From NCBI GenBank assembly GCA_041594355.1, contig JBFHMM010000240.1:1-5856 (forward strand): 5,856 bases of DNA. Direction: 5' to 3'. This document shows, piece after piece, positions 1 through 5,507 of this stretch. The notes beneath the pieces were generated by a model that saw only the letters and a list, made by a program, of their open reading frames with translations, did not search any database and was not told the DNA's origin. The position numbers and the translations under genes are program-made. Each line of letters starts with the position of its first letter. Position 1 is the first letter of the stretch. Source of the DNA: JAIUZI01 sp041594355. Lineage in GTDB: Bacteria > Pseudomonadota > Alphaproteobacteria > Rhodobacterales > Rhodobacteraceae.

Positions 1-24
1 GTGTTATCCCCCGTATTGATTCCT

Positions 25-38
25 GCCCCTCACGGGGC
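25..38. other. small GC hairpin upstream of panB
   Basis: GCCCC (25-29) and GGGGC (34-38) pair perfectly around a 4-base loop. No T-run follows on either strand, so it is at best a weak terminator for a gene lying left of the window. The rest of positions 1-159 holds no gene and no promoter pair that I can place with normal spacing. Confidence 0.25.
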
Positions 39-159
39 CCGTTGCGACCGAGTGTCCCTGCATTGAGGACTTCGATCAAGTAGATGTTGGCGCAACCGGG
101 GTAGATTGGGGCGGGCAGGGTTGCTATCAGCCTGAAACCTCTTTGCAAACAGGACGAAA

Positions 160-993
160 ATGAGCGCGACTTCCAAGACCCCCGCCCGTACGGCCGACGA
201 TATCCGGTCCCGAAAAGGCGGCGAGCCTTTGGTCAGCCTGACCGCCTATACAACTCCCATGGCCCAGTTGATGGATGCCCACTGCGACTTTGTGCTGGTG
301 GGCGACAGTGTCGGCATGGTGCTGCATGGATTGCCCTCCACACTGGGGGTGACAATGGACATGATGGTGATGCACGGCCGCGCCGTGGCGCGGGGCCTGT
401 CACAGGCGCTGATGGTCGTGGATATGCCGTTTGGCAGCTATGAAAGCAGCGTCGAGGCGGCCTTTGCCAATGCTGCGCGGCTGATGGCGGAAACCGGTGC
501 CGGCGCAGTCAAGCTGGAAGGCGGCCGCCACATGGCCGAAACCATCAGTTTTCTGGTGGCGCGCGGCATTCCGGTGATGGCCCACATCGGGCTGACGCCA
601 CAATCGGTCAATGCGCTGGGCGGTTACAAGGTACAGGGACGCGACGCGGCCGCGCAGGCGGTGATCGACGACGCCCGCGCGGTGGCAGAGGCCGGCGCAT
701 TTGCCGTGGTTCTGGAAAAGATCCCCGCCAGCCTGGCCGATCGAATCACCGCCGATGTCGCGATCCCGACCATCGGCATTGGCGCCTCGGCGGGGTGCGA
801 CGGCCAGATCCTTGTGGTGGATGACATGCTGGGTATGTTCACCGCGTTCAAGCCAAAGTTTGTGAAACGCTATGCCGAGTTGGGACAAACCGCGGAACAG
901 GCCGTTGCCGCCTATGCCGCCGATGTGCGCACGCGCCGGTTTCCCGGCGCCAGTCACGTTTTTGCCGATACCACTCCGGGGACCACGTCATGA
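160..993 (+). CDS. panB: 3-methyl-2-oxobutanoate hydroxymethyltransferase (ketopantoate hydroxymethyltransferase)
   Basis: A cytoplasmic enzyme of pantothenate (vitamin B5, coenzyme A) synthesis. It transfers a hydroxymethyl group from 5,10-methylenetetrahydrofolate to 2-oxoisovalerate, giving ketopantoate. The 277-residue product has normal family length (E. coli PanB is 264) and the whole TIM-barrel fold is present. Visible motifs are VGDSVGMVLHG, with D49 as the likely metal ligand; VVDMPFGSY, with D88 as the second; VKLEGG (K118, E120); HIGLTPQSVNALGGYKVQGR (143-162); VVLEKIP, with E187 matching the catalytic glutamate (E181 in E. coli); and IPTIGIGAS. The ATG at 160 follows an AGGA ribosome-binding site at 151-154. 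The stop overlaps the panC start, so the two genes form an operon. Residue matches to E. coli are from memory of the family; the identification is firm. Confidence 0.97.
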   Translation: MSATSKTPARTADDIRSRKGGEPLVSLTAYTTPMAQLMDAHCDFVLVGDSVGMVLHGLPSTLGVTMDMMVMHGRAVARGLSQALMVVDMPFGSYESSVEAAFANAARLMAETGAGAVKLEGGRHMAETISFLVARGIPVMAHIGLTPQSVNALGGYKVQGRDAAAQAVIDDARAVAEAGAFAVVLEKIPASLADRITADVAIPTIGIGASAGCDGQILVVDDMLGMFTAFKPKFVKRYAELGQTAEQAVAAYAADVRTRRFPGASHVFADTTPGTTS

Positions 994-1841
994 CCGCGCC
1001 GATCTATCGAAAACTATCCGAAATGCGCGCCCTGAACACCGGTTGGCGGCGGGCTGGCGAAACCATTGCCGTCGTGCCGACCATGGGTGCTCTGCATGCC
1101 GGGCACCTGTCGCTGGTGCAGGCGGCCAAGGCCGCCTGTGACCGTGTCGTCGTGTGGATTTTTGTGAACCCGAAACAGTTCAACAACCCGGAAGACCTGA
1201 GGACCTATCCGCGCACCGAACAGGACGATGCCGTGAAACTGACGCCATATGGTGTCGACGCGATCTATGTCCCCGATGTCGACCAGGTCTACCCGGATGG
1301 GTTTTCCACCATGGTTTCCGTGTCAGAGCTGACCGATGTACTGTGCGGCGCTTCGCGTCCCGGTCATTTCGACGGCGTCGCGACGGTGGTGTCCAAGATC
1401 TTTTTGCAGACGGGCGCCGATCAGGCGTTTTTTGGTGAAAAGGACTTTCAACAGCTGCAGGTCGTGCGCCGGCTGGTTCGGGATTTGGACATCCCGATTT
1501 CCGTGACCGCCTGCCCGACCGTGCGCGAAGCGTCCGGGCTGGCGATGTCCTCGCGCAATCTGCGGCTGTCGGAACAAGGGCTGGTGAACGCGGCCAAGCT
1601 TTACCCGATCCTGCAGGACATCGCCGTCGAGTTGGCACAGGACGCGCGGTTTGCGCCGCTGGCTGAACGGGCACGGTTGCGGCTGGCCGAGGCCGGTTTC
1701 GGCCAGATCGACTATCTCGATCTGCGGGCAGAGGATGATCTGAGCGCGCTGGATCATCCCAGTCGCGCGGCGCGCCTGTTCGCGGCGGTCCATCTTGAAG
1801 GCGTGCGGTTGATCGACAATGTTCCGGTTCCGGCGGTCTAG
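990..1841 (+). CDS. panC: pantothenate synthetase (pantoate--beta-alanine ligase)
   Basis: Catalyses the ATP-dependent joining of pantoate and beta-alanine to make pantothenate, passing through a pantoyl-adenylate. It acts in the cytoplasm two steps after PanB. The product has 283 residues, the usual length. It carries the nucleotidyltransferase signature VPTMGALHAGHLSLV, with the HIGH-type motif HAGH at residues 36-39. FVNPKQFNNPEDL, FFGEKDFQQLQVVRRLVRDL and the KMSKS-like loop MSSRN (186-190) follow in order. The ATG at 990 overlaps the panB stop in an ATGA arrangement, implying translational coupling. GGGGA at 978-982 lies 7 bp upstream as a ribosome-binding site. PanC and PanB next to each other is a common bacterial arrangement. 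No defect is visible. Confidence 0.97.
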   Translation: MTAPIYRKLSEMRALNTGWRRAGETIAVVPTMGALHAGHLSLVQAAKAACDRVVVWIFVNPKQFNNPEDLRTYPRTEQDDAVKLTPYGVDAIYVPDVDQVYPDGFSTMVSVSELTDVLCGASRPGHFDGVATVVSKIFLQTGADQAFFGEKDFQQLQVVRRLVRDLDIPISVTACPTVREASGLAMSSRNLRLSEQGLVNAAKLYPILQDIAVELAQDARFAPLAERARLRLAEAGFGQIDYLDLRAEDDLSALDHPSRAARLFAAVHLEGVRLIDNVPVPAV

Positions 1842-1842
1842 C

Positions 1843-1859
1843 AGGGGCTGAACGCCCCT
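1843..1859 (+). terminator. hairpin between panC and glpK (weak terminator candidate)
   Basis: AGGGGC (1843-1848) and GCCCCT (1854-1859) form a 6-bp stem around the loop TGAAC, starting 2 bases after the panC stop. No T-run follows, so intrinsic termination would be inefficient. It may partly separate panBC transcription from glpK, or simply protect the panC 3' end. Confidence 0.35.
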
Positions 1860-1888
1860 CTCGGGATTGCTATGGTTGCCAGGACGGC

Positions 1889-1894
1889 AGGGGG
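1889..1894 (+). promoter_or_regulatory. ribosome-binding site of glpK
   Basis: AGGGGG ends 5 bases before the ATG at 1900. It decides the start: the frame stays open back to a TTG at 1867, but that adds 11 residues with no family counterpart, and glycerol kinases begin close to the AIDQGTTSTR motif. Confidence 0.7.
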
Positions 1895-1899
1895 CAGGC

Positions 1900-3384
1900 A
1901 TGCGCTATATTCTGGCAATTGATCAAGGCACGACATCGACGCGTGCGATGCTGTTTGACGACGCGATGCAGGTGGTCAGCACGGCCCAGCTGGAGTTTCA
2001 GCAGTATTTTCCGCAGGCCGGCTGGGTCGAACACGACCCCGAAGAGATCTGGTCGACCACGGTTCAGGTTTGCCGCACGGTGATGAACGAAAACGGGGTG
2101 ACGGCGGATGACATCGCCGGCTTGGGCATCACCAACCAGCGGGAAACCACGGTGGTCTGGGATCGCGATACAGGAGAGCCGGTGCACAATGCCATCGTCT
2201 GGCAGGACCGGCGCACAGCCGATTTCTGTAAGGCGCTGCGCGAGGACGGGCATGAGCCCGAGATCACGGCCACGACCGGGCTGTTGTTGGATCCCTATTT
2301 CTCGGGCACCAAGGTGAAATGGATCCTTGACGCGGTGCCGCGCGGCCGGGCGCGCGCGGCGCGGGGCGAGCTGTTGTTCGGGACGGTCGACAGTTTCCTG
2401 ATCTGGCGGCTGACTGGGGGTGCGGCGCATGTGACTGACGCGACCAACGCGGCGCGCACGCTGTTGTATGATATCCATAAGGGAACCTGGAGCCAGGATA
2501 TCTGTGACCTTCTGGACGTACCGATGGCGATGCTGCCAGAGGTTCGGGATTGTGCCGGTGAGTTCGGGTGGTGCCGGATGTCTGTCCTGGGTGGCGAGAT
2601 CCCCATTCTGGGGGTGGCCGGGGATCAGCAGGCGGCGATGATCGGGCAGGCCTGTTTCACGCCGGGCATGATGAAATCTACCTATGGGACTGGATGTTTC
2701 GCTTTGCTGAATACAGGTGCAAAGGCGGTGACATCAGAGCACCGCATGCTGACCACGATCGCTTATCAGCTGGACGGCGTGCCGACTTACGCCCTGGAAG
2801 GCTCGATCTTTGTGGCCGGGGCGGCGGTGCAATGGCTGCGCGACGGTTTGGGGATCATTTCCGAGGCATCGGATACCGGCACGCTTGCGCCGCAGGCCGA
2901 TCCGTCGCAACAGGTCACGCTGGTACCGGCCTTTACCGGGCTGGGGGCACCGTACTGGAGGCCCGATTGCCGGGGGGCGGTGTTCGGGCTGACCCGCGGC
3001 ACCGGTGCGGCGGAACTGGCTCGTGCGGCGCTGGAAAGTGTTGGTTACCAAACCCGCGACTTGTGGGAGGCGATGCGCGCCGATTGGAGGGCTGAGGCAG
3101 ACGTGGTCCTGCGCGTCGACGGTGGTATGAGCGGAAGCGACTGGACCATGCAAAGCCTGGCGGACATCCTGGGCGCTCCGGTGGATCGGCCGGCCATGCG
3201 GGAAACGACCGCGCTGGGCACCGCCTGGCTGGCGGGGATGCAGGCTGGGCTTTATCCGGGCATGATGGAGTTTGCCGAGAACTGGTTACTGGACCATCGT
3301 TTCCAGCCGATCCGACCGGAGGCTGAACGCGAGGCCGGGTACACCCGCTGGCGGCGTGCGGTTCGGGCGGTAATGGCCTACTGA
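1900..3384 (+). CDS. glpK: glycerol kinase
   Basis: Phosphorylates glycerol with ATP to glycerol-3-phosphate in the cytoplasm, the entry step of glycerol use and a source of phospholipid backbone. The 494-residue product is close to E. coli GlpK (about 502). FGGY-kinase landmarks are all present: LAIDQGTTSTRAMLFD at the N-terminus (phosphate loop), GITNQRETTVVWDR and AIVWQDRRT, TDATNAARTLLYD (first FGGY signature region), GVAGDQQAAMIGQ with D242 as the likely catalytic base, STYGTGCF, VPAFTGLGAPYW, and LRVDGGMSGSDWTMQSLADI (second FGGY signature region). The short segment FGWCRMSVLGG just before the catalytic region departs from the more usual form. No glp regulator, facilitator or dehydrogenase gene lies in the window, so this copy stands apart from a full glp operon here. 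It may be read from panBC or from its own promoter; I could not place one. Confidence 0.96.
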   Translation: MRYILAIDQGTTSTRAMLFDDAMQVVSTAQLEFQQYFPQAGWVEHDPEEIWSTTVQVCRTVMNENGVTADDIAGLGITNQRETTVVWDRDTGEPVHNAIVWQDRRTADFCKALREDGHEPEITATTGLLLDPYFSGTKVKWILDAVPRGRARAARGELLFGTVDSFLIWRLTGGAAHVTDATNAARTLLYDIHKGTWSQDICDLLDVPMAMLPEVRDCAGEFGWCRMSVLGGEIPILGVAGDQQAAMIGQACFTPGMMKSTYGTGCFALLNTGAKAVTSEHRMLTTIAYQLDGVPTYALEGSIFVAGAAVQWLRDGLGIISEASDTGTLAPQADPSQQVTLVPAFTGLGAPYWRPDCRGAVFGLTRGTGAAELARAALESVGYQTRDLWEAMRADWRAEADVVLRVDGGMSGSDWTMQSLADILGAPVDRPAMRETTALGTAWLAGMQAGLYPGMMEFAENWLLDHRFQPIRPEAEREAGYTRWRRAVRAVMAY

Positions 3385-3437
3385 CAGAGCAGCGGAGTCT
3401 CCCGCCCGTCATCGGACATTGGCATGCCCTCTTCCCG

Positions 3438-3537
3438 TTGGGCCGGGCGCCGCGCGACGCGCGGCGCGCGCGGAGAGCTGCCGCGCCGCCCTTTTGGGAG
3501 GCGCCGGGCCCAAGGCGTCTCGCCCATCTTTGATGGG
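3438..3537. repeat. GC-rich palindromic element downstream of glpK
   Basis: A dense set of inverted repeats. The outer arms TTGGGCCGGGCGCC (3438-3451) and GGCGCCGGGCCCAA (3500-3513) match at 13 of 14 positions. Inside, CGCCGCGC (3448-3455) pairs perfectly with GCGCGGCG (3459-3466) around a 3-base loop. Alternatively GCGGCGCG (3461-3468) pairs with CGCGCCGC (3482-3489); the two inner hairpins share bases and exclude one another. A separate perfect 6-bp hairpin, CCCATC-TTT-GATGGG, lies at 3523-3537. There is no T-run, so it is not a classical intrinsic terminator. The form fits a dispersed REP/BIME-like intergenic element or a transcript-end structure for glpK. That it is multicopy is inference only. 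Confidence 0.55.
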
Positions 3538-3704
3538 GGAAGAAAGCTGCGGGAGTTCTTCCGCCTAGCTGTGGAACCTCAACAAGTTGTTCCTATCCAG
3601 GCCAAAGCGCCCGGCCTTGAACATGAGACACGAACACCCTGCCGCGCCTTCGACGTTCTCGGGATATTCGTGTCACGATATGATTCAGGTAAAAGGCCAG
3701 ACGC
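3538..3704. other. unassigned stretch between palindromic element and monooxygenase remnant
   Basis: No gene can be supported here. A plus-strand frame runs across it (3424-3720), but its first third is translated palindrome and the rest resembles no family I know. On the minus strand the frame of the monooxygenase remnant stops at 3685; the next frames are short and unrecognised. It may be the residue of an insertion or deletion that removed the monooxygenase 3' half. Confidence 0.4.
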
Positions 3705-4143
3705 TGTAGTACTTGGCTGACGTGGTCACAGGCCACAGGATGCGACCGGTCCAGATCGATTCGCCCTCGTCCGGGTACCTCTGTGCGCGCAAGGCAGAAT
3801 GGACGCCATTGGCTGCCATGACCATGCTCCCTGCCATTCGCTCGCCGTTTTCCAGAAGCAGATCCGCACCATTCTCTCTGTTTTCAAACGCGATAATGCG
3901 CATTCCGGTCACAATGCAGCCCGGCCTGTTTCGTCAGAACGGCATGCAACACGACCTGCAATTCTCCGCGATGGACCGAATATTGCGGCCTGGCATAGCC
4001 AGCGACCCTCCCACGGGTTCTTCCCAAACGGTCTTTCCGAATTTGGAGTAGAAACCCAGCATCTATGTGCGCACATCGATCTGGTGCAGCGTCAGCCCAA
4101 GTGTCAGTCCGGCAATGCCACCACCGGCGATCAGAATGGTCAT
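3705..4143 (-). pseudogene. FAD-dependent monooxygenase remnant with multiple lesions
   Basis: A degraded class A flavin monooxygenase (PhzS/salicylate-hydroxylase-like; substrate unknown). It starts at the ATG at 4143 behind GGAG, with the Rossmann FAD motif ILIAGGGIAGLTLGL and then LHQI. At that point roughly 45 residues expected in the family are missing, and the text resumes at DVRT. A TAG stop follows, then FYSKFGKTVWEEP in the same frame. A frameshift near 4010 moves to GYARPQYSVHRGELQVVLHA, and a second near 3920 moves to VTGMRIIAFENRENGADLLL. The DG motif reads AANGVHS where AADG is expected, a single D-to-N change at 3808-3810. Similarity ends near TTSAK at about 3710, so the C-terminal half with the GD motif and substrate domain is lost. 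It cannot make a working enzyme. The family match is from memory; the lesions are read directly. It sits 59 bp downstream of idi on the same strand, so the two may once have been co-transcribed. Confidence 0.85.
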
Positions 4144-4202
4144 GGTCGTTCTCTCCGTCAGGGCCCGGTTTCTTGAGCCTCCCTGCGGTAGAATTGCAAG
4201 CC

Positions 4203-4607
4203 TCAGATTTTCGAAGACAATCGCAGATCGGGGCCAAAGATCGTGTCGGCATGGTTCTTCAGGTAGATCTTGAGCCATGGCGTGAAACGGTCCGGGTGCC
4301 GCCCGATTTCGGCCAGAAGATCGTGATAGTCTGTCCAGCGGATTTCCATCACTTCATCGGGATCCGGATCAATCTCCAGATCGCCAAAGGTTCGGGCCAG
4401 AAAGACGTCCACCGCTTCGAATTCAACCATCCCCTTGCCGACATCGGCGCGGTATTCGAGGTGGTGGCGGAACTCGGGGAACAGACCGGTGATGCCCAGT
4501 TCCTGTTTCAGCCGCCGTATCGCGCAGACGTCCGAGGATTCGTTCCAATGCGGGTGGGTACAACAGGTGTTCGCCCAGAGACCGGGCGTGTGGTATTTCC
4601 CCAAGGC
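4203..4607 (-). pseudogene. idi: isopentenyl-diphosphate delta-isomerase, type 1, 5'-truncated
   Basis: Type 1 IPP isomerases interconvert isopentenyl and dimethylallyl diphosphate for isoprenoid synthesis, and are divergent Nudix-fold metalloenzymes. The fragment begins at ALGKYHTPGLWANTCCTHPH, which contains the catalytic cysteine (CCTHP) and a metal-binding histidine. The Nudix-like helix AIRRLKQELGI, RADVGKGMVEFEAVDVFLA with the two acidic ligands, the FTPWLKIYLKNHA segment and a normal C-terminus follow. The frame is unbroken. Missing are roughly the first 50-60 residues, including the first strands and the two N-terminal histidine metal ligands. The frame stays open to an ATG at 4685, but those 26 codons are the antisense of a membrane-protein gene, resemble no idi start and have no ribosome-binding site. 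The remnant is almost certainly inactive. The unbroken frame suggests a recent truncation or little time for decay. Confidence 0.85.
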
Positions 4608-4638
4608 GTTCGTTGTCGTCAGGACTTCTGAGAACGCG

Positions 4639-4971
4639 GTGGCATTGATCGCCGTCTCGGCTATCTGGGTGGTGCTGTTAGTCATTGCCGAAATCGTTTA
4701 CCACACGATGATTGCGGTGATTTCGCCGAGCGACGCTGGCAAAGCGGACGAAAGAGATCGGTTGATTGATCTCAAGGCAGAGCGAAATGCGAGTTTGGTG
4801 CTGGGCATTGGATTGATTTGGCTAATTGCCTGGATAGTGGCTCAGAGTGTGTTGGGGGCATATCCGGTGCCGCAACCGCTGGAAATCGTGGTGCTTATTC
4901 TATTGGCTATTACGATATCCGAGCTCGCTAAACTCGCCAGCCAGATATGGCACTATCGCATGGGCAGCTGA
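4639..4971 (+). CDS. small membrane protein of an HTH-paired module, probably 5'-truncated
   Basis: An inner-membrane protein of unknown function. Three hydrophobic segments are visible: IAVSAIWVVLLVIAEIVYHT, then LVLGIGLIWLIAWIVAQSVL, then LEIVVLILLAITISELAKLA. A charged cytoplasm-type loop, KADERDRLIDLKAERNA, lies between the first two and resembles the DER..I...A motif of DUF2178-like proteins. Relatives as I recall them have four membrane segments, so the first appears to be missing. The frame is open leftward to 4435, but upstream of about 4615 it is only the antisense of idi. GTG at 4639 is the first plausible start in the membrane-protein sequence, giving 110 residues; TTG at 4645 is an alternative. 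AGGA at 4621-4624 is rather far away, so the start is uncertain. The stop overlaps the start of the HTH gene by one base (TGATG), as in intact pairs. Confidence 0.65.
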   Translation: MALIAVSAIWVVLLVIAEIVYHTMIAVISPSDAGKADERDRLIDLKAERNASLVLGIGLIWLIAWIVAQSVLGAYPVPQPLEIVVLILLAITISELAKLASQIWHYRMGS

Positions 4972-5189
4972 TGAAAAAATGCCGCGTACGTAACACTATC
5001 CGCAAACTGCGTTTCGAGCATGGTGAGATGACGCAGCAGCAGCTGGCCGACCAGGTTGGGGTCACTCGCCAGACCATAGTTGCTATCGAGAAAGAGAAAT
5101 ATTCGCCATCCCTGGAGGCGGCGTTTCTCATTGCCGCTGCTTTCAACGAACCATTGGAGGCTGTTTTTCGCTATGACCCGGATTCGTAA
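4971..5189 (+). CDS. small Cro/C1-type helix-turn-helix transcriptional regulator
   Basis: A 72-residue DNA-binding protein made of a single HTH_3 (XRE/YozG-like) domain. The helix-turn-helix is QQQLADQVGVTRQTIVAIEK (residues 22-41), followed by the typical KYSPSLEAAFLIAAAF and EAVF close. There is no sensor domain, as is normal for this small type. The ATG at 4971 is chosen over an in-frame ATG at 4947 because it forms TGATG with the stop of the membrane-protein gene and gives the usual N-terminus, MKKCRVRN. Translation is probably coupled to that gene, since only a weak GGCAG precedes it. Such regulators are commonly paired with the upstream membrane protein and probably regulate their own operon; this is inference. 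If the module's 5' end and promoter are lost, expression may now depend on read-through. Base composition is more A+T-rich than panBC-glpK. Confidence 0.88.
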   Translation: MKKCRVRNTIRKLRFEHGEMTQQQLADQVGVTRQTIVAIEKEKYSPSLEAAFLIAAAFNEPLEAVFRYDPDS

Positions 5190-5198
5190 CCGAATCCG
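5179..5198 (+). terminator. inverted repeat over the stop codon of the HTH gene
   Basis: CGGATTCG (5179-5186) and CGAATCCG (5191-5198) pair perfectly over 8 bp with loop TAAC; the stop codon TAA lies in the loop. No T-run follows, so it may be a weak terminator, an mRNA end structure or an operator-like dyad. Confidence 0.4.
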
Positions 5199-5507
5199 CT
5201 GGTCGCCAGGCACACTTTGATGCTTGCAGGATCACTGGCTGTATTTTACCGTACTTGTATTTCTTCAGCTGGCATCACGGACAGGGCGGGACGAATTAGT
5301 GCCGCCGCTTAGCACGCCGCACTTGATCGCTGTTGCTGCCTGCCCTGATATATCTGCAGAGCACGATGGAGCGGCGCGCTAAGTATGCCGTAGCCTTTAG
5401 CATCGAATTTCTCTGGCGCCCGGTACGGCAGCCGGGCATATTTGAATTTGTCAAAAAACTATTCGTCGAAGCGTGAGGGATGTCATGTTTGTTTCCAGGT
5501 ACGACGG
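5199..5507. other. intergenic stretch with inverted repeats; one doubtful small frame
   Basis: No recognised gene. CTTAGCACGCCGC (5308-5320) and GCGGCGCGCTAAG (5371-5383) are inverted copies matching at 12 of 13 positions, 50 bp apart. GCCCGG (5418-5423) pairs with CCGGGC (5432-5437) around an 8-base loop. A plus-strand frame of 36 codons runs from an ATG at 5366 to a TGA at 5474-5476. It ends in FEFVKKLFVEA and has no clear ribosome-binding site, so I do not call it a gene. No promoter with good -35/-10 spacing was found for the gene at 5508. Confidence 0.4.

Noticed and set aside
87..107. TTGGCG and TAGATT as a promoter for panB
   Set aside because: The spacing is only 9 bp, far from the usual 16-18, and no better pair was found.
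1867..1899. TTG start for glpK adding 11 residues
   Set aside because: The ATG at 1900 has a strong ribosome-binding site at 1889-1894 and matches the usual glycerol kinase start.
1323..1901. 192-codon minus-strand open frame across panC
   Set aside because: It is a shadow of panC, which has full family motifs; no ribosome-binding site or recognisable protein.
3424..3720. 98-codon plus-strand open frame downstream of glpK
   Set aside because: About a third is translated palindrome, the rest resembles no protein, and the tail overlaps the monooxygenase remnant on the other strand.
4065..4631. 188-codon plus-strand open frame
   Set aside because: It is antisense to idi and the monooxygenase start, whose protein motifs are unmistakable on the minus strand; high GC keeps the opposite frame open.
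4435..4638. N-terminal extension of the membrane protein
   Set aside because: This part is antisense of idi, is not hydrophobic, and has no family counterpart.
5220..5312. 30-codon frame starting at an ATG after the HTH gene
   Set aside because: No ribosome-binding site, no similarity, and length expected by chance.
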